A stretch of 64,000 bases of DNA, from positions 559,134 to 623,133 of the forward strand of contig CAJNDS010002524.1 in assembly GCA_905221605.1 (NCBI GenBank). Reading direction: 5' to 3'. Both the position numbers and the translations under genes were made by a program. This document shows, in pieces, positions 58,059 to 64,000 of the stretch (position 1 is the stretch's first letter; each line of letters starts with the position of its first letter). The stretch comes from Symbiodinium natans (lineage: Eukaryota; Sar; Dinophyceae; Suessiales; Symbiodiniaceae). The notes beneath the pieces were generated by a model, which saw only the letters and a program-made list of their open reading frames with translations, searched no databases and was not told the origin of the DNA.

Positions 58059-58097
58059 CCAGAGTGAGCCATGTCTTCAAAATCATTCTCGGAAGAG
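58059..58097 (+). repeat. 39-bp direct repeat, right copy
   Basis: Counterpart of 57932-57970; a CCCTAAA block follows. Confidence 0.95.
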
Positions 58098-58179
58098 AAC
58101 CCTAAACCCTAAACCCTAAACTGCCCTAAACCCTAAACCCGAAACCCTAAACCCTAAACCCTAATGCCTCCCCGTTGCC

Positions 58180-58400
58180 GTCCAGCCTCGCAGGCATGCA
58201 GAGATGCAATGGGCATGCATGTGAGTAGATATGTCCGCTTATCATACTCTTATGGAGTTAGGCGTCTCTAAACCCGAAACCCTACTAAATCCTAAACCCT
58301 AAACCCTAAACCCTAAACTAAACCCTAAACCCTAAACCCGAAGTGGGTTATTGTGACTTTTGCCTTCTACCACTTCATCTTCCACCGTGGTACTCCTACG
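58180..58400 (+). other. Two exon-like islands
   Basis: 58200-58229 (after cctcgcag) reads ACRDAMGMH before gtgagt, a textbook donor. 58342-58390 reads WVIVTFAFYHFIFHR before gtactc, a hydrophobic, membrane-like segment. CCCTAAA units lie between. No family was recognised. Confidence 0.3.
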
Positions 58401-58537
58401 GGATGATACTTTTTGCACAGCCCAACTAGCCTGCAGGGTGCTTGTAGAGCCAGCCTCTTGGGTTTAGGGTTTAGGGTTTAGGGTTTATGGGTTTAGGGTT
58501 GAGGGTTTAGGGTTTAGGGTTCAGGGCTAGTAGATGC

Positions 58538-58574
58538 AGGGCCATGGTGGACAAGTGCATCTCTGAGTGGCAGG
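58538..58574 (+). CDS. Short exon-like island
   Basis: After gatgcag: AMVDKCISEWQ, then a GC donor (gcgggg). If unspliced the frame stays open to 58690. Confidence 0.3.
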
Positions 58575-58621
58575 CGGGGGCCTCAAATCCCCCTGAAAAG
58601 CCTCAACCTCCCGATTTGTCA

Positions 58622-59039
58622 CTGCTTTGGCAATCCGTGGACACATGTGCCGCCCGCCCTACCCGAGGGAAGTTGCAGCCCGTTTCTTGAGCAGCTCCCT
58701 TCGCACCATTGGCCCGGTGTGGGGCTCCCGTGATGCTTGTGACCACCTTTGAGCCACGCGCTTCAGGGCTCAAGCGTATGACAGCGGGGCTATGAGCTAA
58801 TGCGTCCGCTGGGGGTGGTCTCATGTGGCCGAGAACACATGTGCATGTAGCTCGGCCGTTGGCATGGCACTCACGGAAAGTAGGGGAGGCCGACAGCTGC
58901 TTTTGAGTTTGATGAAGCGCAGCGAACAAGATGTGCATCGCTGCTTTGGCAATCCGTAGACACATGTGCCGCCCGCCAGCCCTACCCGAGGGAAGTGGAG
59001 CACCTCCCGTCGCACCATTGGGGTGTTCTGGTGATGCTT
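58622..59039. repeat. Direct duplication (58622-58738 and 58941-59039)
   Basis: Both copies share CTGCTTTGGCAATCCGT, GACACATGTGCCGCCCGCC, CCTACCCGAGGGAAGT, TCGCACCATTGG and TGATGCTT. The second lacks about 20 bp. The spacer (58739-58940) is unique. Minus frames of 120 and 130 codons cross the region; a dispersed repeat or duplicated gene fragment is likely. Confidence 0.85.
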
Positions 59040-59424
59040 TTTATGTTTCATGAAGTGCGTTGATATGACTGTCCATGTTGGCTGATTCTGGCTGCACATC
59101 GCTGTTTGCATGCAAGGCATTGCCGCTGACGTTTGCCCAAGAAGACAAACGCGCTCGGGGTAGCTGCAGCTCCTTACAACCCCAAACCCTAAACCCCAAA
59201 CCCCAAACCCCAAACCCTAAACCCTAAGCCCTAAACCCTAAACCCTGAACCCGAAGTCCTAAGCCCTAAACCCAAGCGACTCAACAGTCCTAGGTTCGTT
59301 GAGGGTTTAGGGTTTCAGGGTTTAGAGTTTACCGGCTGAGAAAGGTGTGGGTGAAGGGGGCCCCTAGAACCCTATGCCCTGAACCCTAAACCCTAAACCC
59401 TAAACCCTAACCCCTAAGCCCTAA

Positions 59425-59520
59425 ACCGAATTTCTTCAAGAGAACTTCCCTGATGGTTTCGAAGGCTCTCGGTCTCCTCCCTAAGCCCTTGCACCCCAGT
59501 CCCGGGACCGATGTCAGGCT
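59425..59520 (+). CDS. Exon-like island ending in stop
   Basis: NFFKRTSLMVSKALGLLPKP, then LHPSPGTDVRL and TAG (in the following repeat). No family was recognised. Confidence 0.25.
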
Positions 59521-59612
59521 TTAGGGTTTAGGGTTTAGGGTTTAGGGTTTAGGGTTTAGGGTTTAGGGTTTAGGGTTTAGGGTTTAGGGTTTAGGGTTTA
59601 GGGTTTAGGGGT
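59519..59612 (+). repeat. TTTAGGG array
   Basis: Thirteen perfect units. 59680-59757 after it is an open, very basic island (VKVKRSLRVRKREEVPGL). Confidence 0.95.
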
Positions 59613-59809
59613 TTAAGGTTTAGGGTTTAGGGTCAGTTAGGGTTAAGGTTTTCGCGTGAATTAGGGTTTAGGGTTTCGGGGTCAAAGTGAAGCGGTCTCT
59701 CAGAGTTCGCAAGAGGGAAGAAGTCCCAGGACTCCGGTACGACACCTTCAAAGACTTGGTTTAGGGTTTAGGGTTTAGGGTTGAGGGTTTAGGGTTTAGG
59801 GTTTAGGGT

Positions 59810-59980
59810 GACTCGGTGGTGCGCGACGTGCCTCAAGGGTCGCCATGTTGCCATCAGCACGAGCAGGATCACAGAGCATCAGGCGGCCGGCGCGTTTCGC
59901 ATGCGCATTTGGGCAATTCCTGCATCAAATGCCACAACAAGAAAGGCTTGCAGGGCTTTGCGACGTACCAGAACCGCTAA
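59810..59980 (+). CDS. Coding-like island with Cys/His clusters
   Basis: Fifty-six open codons from the end of a TTTAGGG block to a TAA: DSVVRDVPQGSPCCHQHEQD, later SCIKCHNKKGLQGFATYQNR. CCHQH and CIKCH could be the two halves of a zinc-binding fold, but a second + frame (starting ATG 59845) is open for 50 codons over the same bases. Terminal exon likely; no family was recognised. Confidence 0.35.
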   Translation, partial: DSVVRDVPQGSPCCHQHEQDHRASGGRRVSHAHLGNSCIKCHNKKGLQGFATYQNR

Positions 59981-60449
59981 AGCCTAAACCCTTAACCCTG
60001 AACCCTAAACCCCCTAAACCCTCAACAATGATTTTGGGGTGCGGGGTTGGAGGGCCTTGTCCGGTTTGGGGTTTCGGGTTTACCTGGGACTCTTTTTTCC
60101 CCTACGAGTTAATGGGTTAAGGGTTTAGGTTTTACTGTTCAGGGTTTAGGATTTGGGGCTTAGGGTTTAGGATGTAGGGTTTGGGGTTGAGGGTTCTACC
60201 TACCAAAAAACGGGTACTTACTACGAAACTGTAGGTACACAGATTTTTCGGTAGGTTTAGGGTCTCGGGTTCAGGATTTTAGGTTTGATGGGGTGCGCGT
60301 GAACCCCTTCGTGGGGAGAACCAAGCTTCGCCAATTGGCTTGAACTTGTCCCTGCTGGGACCAGGATGGGCGATTAGGGCTAAAAAGCCCCCTAATGAAC
60401 CCTATAAAGGGCCTTTTTAAGGGATTATCGGCTAGAATAGCCCGTCCTG

Positions 60450-60548
60450 GGAGGTTCATCTGGGCACGGAATAGTTATAACCATAGCTGCATAACCATAG
60501 CTACCGCACGAATAAACCTTCTTATACGCACCCATGAACCTCCGAATA
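60450..60548. mobile_element. MITE family 1, diverged
   Basis: GGGAGGTTCATCTGGGCAC to GCACCCATGAACCTCCGAATA; interior AACCATAGCT repeated twice. Confidence 0.65.
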
Positions 60549-60638
60549 AGCCCTATGAACCCCAAAAACCCTGTAAACCCGACAAGCCCTACCAAAAACC
60601 CCAGGCTCCCTCCCGCCTCCACGTAGACAAACCTTACT

Positions 60639-60848
60639 TTAAAACATCAATATATGAGCATCGGACAAAGCTAATGTAGATCCAATCCTCTGGTTTTTGA
60701 TATGTTCATTTCCTCGAAAGTCGGCAGGGCCAACCCTAAAGCGATACCCCTTATAATCGAAGAGAGCTGTAATTTGTCGGGGTGCTGGTCCTTGAAAATC
60801 GGCAATTGGGGCCCACCAAGCATGTTGCGCAACATCCGATGACCACAC
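60639..60848 (-). CDS. Possible minus-strand exon
   Basis: Sixty-nine codons open on the minus strand in a stretch free of telomere units: HAWWAPIADFQGPAPRQITA, then LFDYKGYRFRVGPADFRGNE. Aromatic-rich and regular. The start codon is not clear (GTG). No family was recognised. Confidence 0.35.
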   Translation of the reverse strand: MWSSDVAQHAWWAPIADFQGPAPRQITALFDYKGYRFRVGPADFRGNEHIKNQRIGSTLALSDAHILMF

Positions 60849-60899
60849 GGTTTTGTCAGTCGCTGATTATATATATATATCACAATATTCCCTTATTTT

Positions 60900-61065
60900 C
60901 CCTTTATACTTATACTAAAAATGCTAAAGCCCTGCTCTAAAAATTATGGCCCCTATAGTCTCCCCTTTATACTACCCCCCCCCCCCCCCCTAGAGATCCC
61001 CCCTTACATAACCTATTGTCCAACATTATGGAGGGAACCTGGGGGCGGGGTAGTATAGAGGGGGG
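60900..61065. repeat. Inverted-repeat element with C16 tract
   Basis: TCCCCTTTATACTACCCCCCC at the left and GGGGCGGGGTAGTATAGAGGGG at the right, with an AT-rich shoulder (60865-60900). Confidence 0.65.
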
Positions 61066-61088
61066 CGGTAGGGGAACCGATGATTGGT

Positions 61089-61190
61089 AGAGCATGGCCC
61101 CACGTCAGGGACGCCGGCGATGTCAGCGTGAGCTGCTCCGAGTGATGCCGGCCGGGGGCCCTCTGACCATCTGGGAACTTTCCCAACTAG
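61089..61190 (+). CDS. Exon-like island with ATG
   Basis: MAPRQGRRRCQRELLRVMPA, then GGPLTIWELSQ, before TTTAGGG. Basic N-terminus, possibly a first exon. No family was recognised. Confidence 0.3.
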
Positions 61191-61546
61191 GGTTTAGGGT
61201 TTAGGGATTATGGACCCGTATGTACCCAAACTTAGCACAATCCCGCCCCCCTTCATACTAGTAAGGATAACCGCCCTCCCCTGACAGTTTTCGGTTACGG
61301 ACTTGGGGGTTAGGGGGTTTTAGAGTTAGCAGTGGGCACGGCTATCGCCTATGATAATCCCGCCATAGCATACTACAGTCAGATATCTTATCTCCAATCC
61401 CCCCAAAAAGGTTGTATCATCCCGATGGGCGTGGAGCCTAGAAACTCTGAACCAAACCCTAGCCCTAAACTCTGAACCAAACCCTAGCCCTAAACCCAAA
61501 ACCCTAAACCCTAAACCCTAGCCCTAAACCCTAAACCCTGAACCAG

Positions 61547-61610
61547 GCGGCCGCCCCGCCCTGTGCACGCGTGGCGCTCTTGACTGGTGCATCCCGCGGC
61601 TACGGGCGGG
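61547..61610 (+). CDS. Short-chain dehydrogenase/reductase exon (nucleotide-binding motif)
   Basis: Between acceptor tgaaccag and a GC donor at 61611, 21 codons plus one base encode CARVALLTGASRGYGRG after a short Ala/Pro start. VALLTGASRGxGRG is the TGxxxGxG dinucleotide-binding turn at the N-terminus of classical SDR enzymes, which reduce or oxidise carbonyl/hydroxyl groups with NAD(P)H. The donor leaves the codon at GG, so that the usual (G)IA can follow. Downstream exons were not recognised, so the substrate is unknown. Confidence 0.5.
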
Positions 61611-61639
61611 GCCGCGGGTGTGGGAGGTTTTGGGTTTGG

Positions 61640-61820
61640 GGCTAGGGTTTAGGGTTTAGGGCTAGGGTTTAGGATTCGGGTTTTAGAGTTTAGGGTTTGG
61701 GTTTTGGATGTTGAGTTTGGGTTTTGGGTTTTGGGTTTCGAGTTTGGTTTTGGGTTTTGGGCCTAGAGTTTTGGGTTTTGGTTTGGGCTTTCTGGGTTTG
61801 GGGTCTTTGGGTTTAGGGTT
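61640..61820 (+). repeat. GGGTTTTGG-type degenerate repeat
   Basis: TTTGGGTTTTGG and GGGTTTCGAG variants; translates as GFGFWVLGF in all directions. Confidence 0.8.
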
Positions 61821-62284
61821 TACGAGTCTCAAGTGGAGTGCCTTTGTGGTTTCCATGTGGTGTTCATTTCAGGTACTGATCGCGTTTATATGAATATGTG
61901 TGGAAAGAAGGTTGCCTGGGCCCTTGCCTAAACCCTAAAACCTAAACCCGCACCAAAACTCAGGCTTGGAAGGGCCCCCTCAGGCCCCCTATACCCTCTC
62001 TTTAAACCATAAACCTGCATGCGCCCGCTCCCTTTGGTAGCTCAGGGATTCGGAGGGGGGGGGGGGGGGTTAGGTTTTAGGTTTTAGGGTTGAGGGTATA
62101 CGGTCTAGGGTGGATCAATTGTGGGAAACTGCCAGCGGATTTGCTTGGCTCACGAGGCTGGCCCGTCAAAGCAGCAGGCTTTTGTTATTTTTCCGTTTAG
62201 GGTTTTAGAGTTTAAGGGTTTCAAGGTTTGGGGGTCGCCCGATCCCTAAACCCTAAACCCTAAACCCTAAGACCCTAAGATACC

Positions 62285-62647
62285 TTGAAGCCAGCATCCT
62301 CCCAGCCTAAACGTCCTAGAGCATTGGAGTATCATGAGCTCGAAACCCTTAGCATGAGCCTGCGACCGAACCTTAGCACTCAATCACCTGAGACCCACAT
62401 CCCCACGCCTAGGAACAACAAGAGACTTGCCTACGCTCGAGTCAATCTAATTTTCATGGGCGAAAATTTGGAACACCCCAAGAGGACGCAGGTAGGGTTT
62501 CTAAGAGCTGTGAGCCCGCAAAGCTTAAGCCTGAGAAGGCTGGATATCTGGGTGTCATGGCACGAGCTTCCCCAGTTCTGGAGTGCGCCCTACCACTCGG
62601 CCGTCATCTTCAGGGAGAACGGCGTCATCTGGGATTGCCTGAGTTGA
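62285..62647 (+). CDS. Longest repeat-free + frame near the right end, unknown
   Basis: A 120-codon frame to TGA 62645-62647 with no telomere unit after 62285. The last third is most convincing: RRLDIWVSWHELPQFWSAPY, then HSAVIFRENGVIWDCLS, with C/G third positions and an internal acceptor-like cccag at 62573. The earlier part may be intronic. It lies 0.7-1 kb downstream of the SDR-like exon, but the match to SDR sequence is not evident. No family was recognised. Confidence 0.4.
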   Translation: MKPASSQPKRPRALEYHELETLSMSLRPNLSTQSPETHIPTPRNNKRLAYARVNLIFMGENLEHPKRTQVGFLRAVSPQSLSLRRLDIWVSWHELPQFWSAPYHSAVIFRENGVIWDCLS

Positions 62648-62859
62648 TTCCCCAGGAGCAAACCATCGAACCATGTTCCTGCGCTTGTGTCATCTGCCGG
62701 ACGACAACGAAATTCCTGCTGACCCTAAACCATGCACCCATGCACCCTCCCACCAGTGCCCGAAACCCTGAGCCCTGAACCCTAACCTTAAACCCTAAGC
62801 CCTGAACCCTCACCCTCCAACCCCACCCCCCCCCCCCCCCCCCCGCGCCAACTCTCAGC

Positions 62860-63020
62860 ACTTGGAGGTTCATGGTACTTAGTAACTAGATATAAACTGT
62901 ACTTATCACCATATTACGGTACTTAAGGGGCTGATAAGTGGGTTGTAAATACCCCTAAACCTTAAACCCTAAACCCTAAGTTCTGTTAGAATTCGTTACT
63001 AAGTACCATCAACTCCAAGC
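62860..63020. mobile_element. MITE family 1 with CCCTAAA insert
   Basis: CACTTGGAGGTTCATGGTAC to GTACCATCAACTCCAAGC; 62953-62980 inside is ACCTTAAACCCTAAACCCTA. It is preceded by a C19 run (62826-62844). Confidence 0.8.
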
Positions 63021-63179
63021 AGGCGAGCCTTGGCATGGGCTTTGTGCAGAGAAGCGGCCGAGACCGGGCGCAGCCTTCGCTCTGCGCTCAGACGCGCCTT
63101 CAGGAGGGTTTGGGGTTTAGGGTTTAGGGTTTAGGTTTAGGGTTTAGGGTTTAGGATGTAGGGTTTAAGGTTTAAGGTT

Positions 63180-63316
63180 TAGGGTATCCCTACGGGCACG
63201 AGCTCCCAAAATGAAACAAGGCCTTCGACCTGTTTCTAGCAGAACCAAGGAGCGCTCGCATGGTTTCAAGTTCGTTGCTCGTATCCATCAGAACCTGTTG
63301 CTGCAGTACTCCTAGC
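63180..63316 (+). CDS. Coding-like island ending in stop
   Basis: MKQGLRPVSSRTKERSHGFK, then FVARIHQNLLLQYS and TAG, in a stretch without telomere units. Basic, could be a C-terminal exon. No family was recognised. Confidence 0.35.
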
Positions 63317-63473
63317 ATTCGGAGGCAGCAGCAACACAAGACACAGTCACACATCTCCACCCTCCCCCCTTAGAGCAATCAAAAGTGACCTTGGTATACC
63401 CTAATCTTTAAACCCTAAACCCCAAGACCCTAAACCCTAAACCCTAAACCTGCCCCTTGGCCCTTCCTCCAAG

Positions 63474-63577
63474 AGATAGTGGAAAGAACGCCAAGCCGCA
63501 GCACCTCATACACTTTGACACTCGAGTCGGCGTGGTGAACATCAAGCCGAAGCTCTATACCGAGGGCCAGCCGAGAG
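63474..63577 (+). CDS. Exon, unknown product
   Basis: Between cctccaag and a GC donor (gcccaa), 34 codons with strongly C/G third positions: DSGKNAKPQHLIHFDTRVGV, then VNIKPKLYTEGQPR. Phase 1 in and out. One of the best unassigned exon candidates. No family was recognised. Confidence 0.45.
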
Positions 63578-63589
63578 GCCCAAAACCCC

Positions 63590-63905
63590 AACCCTGTACA
63601 CCCTAAACCCTGTAAACCCTACACACCCTATGCTCCCTGTAAACCCTATAAACCCTACAAATACTACAAACCCTGTAAAACCCTATAAGCCCTATAAAAG
63701 CCTACAAACCCTACAAGCCCTATAAACCCCTTAAACCCCATAAACCCTGTAAACCCCATAAACCACAAAGCCCTAAACCCCTCAACCTCAACTCTCAACC
63801 CTAACGCCCTACACCCCTCAACCCCTGAACCGTGAACCCTAAACCCTGAACCCTAAACCCTAAACCCTAATCCCTAGACCCTAAACCCTAAACCCTAAAC
63901 CCTCA
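63590..63905 (-). repeat. Telomere-like repeats with 10-bp CCCTATAAAC-type units
   Basis: CCCTGTAAAC, CCCTACACA and CCCTATAAG units to 63770, then 7-bp CCCTAAA and CCCTCAA units. The same 10-bp style occurs at 43320-43375 and 38450-38590. Confidence 0.85.
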
Positions 63906-64000
63906 ACCCCAACCAAGGGTTGGCCCTACTCTCCCGAGACATGGCGGGCATGGAGGCGCCCACCCCCCTCCCTCCCCCACGCCTTTGACGCGTAGTTTAG

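Noticed and set aside
61943-62100. Continuation of the SDR gene just downstream of 61610
   Set aside because: No island shows the expected GIA..LA..GA.V strand; only degenerate repeats and a G run are present.

Overview
This window is nuclear eukaryotic DNA, most likely from a dinoflagellate-type alveolate. Three things in the sequence support that. First, short blocks of the 7-bp plant/alveolate telomere unit TTTAGGG, and its complement CCCTAAA, occur every few hundred bases from end to end in both orientations. Second, the one multi-exon gene I can follow through most of its length has a mixture of GT-AG and GC-AG introns. Third, exons are tiny (25-75 nt) and separated by introns of 0.5-1.6 kb made largely of repeats. 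There are no prokaryotic operons, ribosome binding sites or rRNA genes. Most long open frames are only translations of repeats (LNPKP, GFRV and similar strings).

Genes. The clearest gene is CIAPIN1/anamorsin (Dre2), the cytosolic Fe-S assembly factor. Its C-terminal two thirds lie on the + strand between about 44.2 and 52.3 kb in nine exons. Its cysteine motifs (CxxCxC, then CGSC...FRC...TCPYRGLPAF) are each split by repeat-filled introns. An RCC1-like beta-propeller fragment is at 33.4-34.1 kb, and an intact, intronless, small secreted cysteine-rich protein is at 41.2-41.5 kb. Two further multi-exon genes of unknown function are inferred from matching splice phases, at 11.2-16.2 kb and 29.0-30.6 kb. 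Single exons resemble an XPG/Rad2-type nuclease (20.5 kb) and the nucleotide-binding start of a short-chain dehydrogenase (61.5 kb). Many other 60-250 bp GC-rich unique islands between repeats have an open + strand frame with plausible splice sites. They are listed with low confidence, because short GC-rich islands are often open by chance.

Repeats. 0-11 kb: telomere-like blocks, exon-like islands and palindromic elements. 11-24 kb: gene A, more islands and dense MITE-like elements. 25.0-26.7 kb: a large minisatellite complex with guanine runs. 27-34 kb: gene B and the RCC1-like gene. 35.2-35.9 kb: a 600-bp terminal-inverted-repeat element built on a minisatellite. 36-44 kb: islands, the secreted-protein gene and tandem repeats. 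44-52 kb: CIAPIN1, with a ~735-bp foldback-like element in its last intron. 52-64 kb: more islands, 8- and 10-bp telomere-like variants and duplications.

At least ten families of short (80-200 bp) terminal-inverted-repeat elements recur, several with TA at both ends as in Tc1/mariner-type MITEs. At four places the same unique sequence stands on both sides of a repeat block, which records how the blocks were inserted. The outstanding feature of the window is this combination: a gene-bearing chromosome interior whose introns are filled with telomere-type repeats and MITEs.
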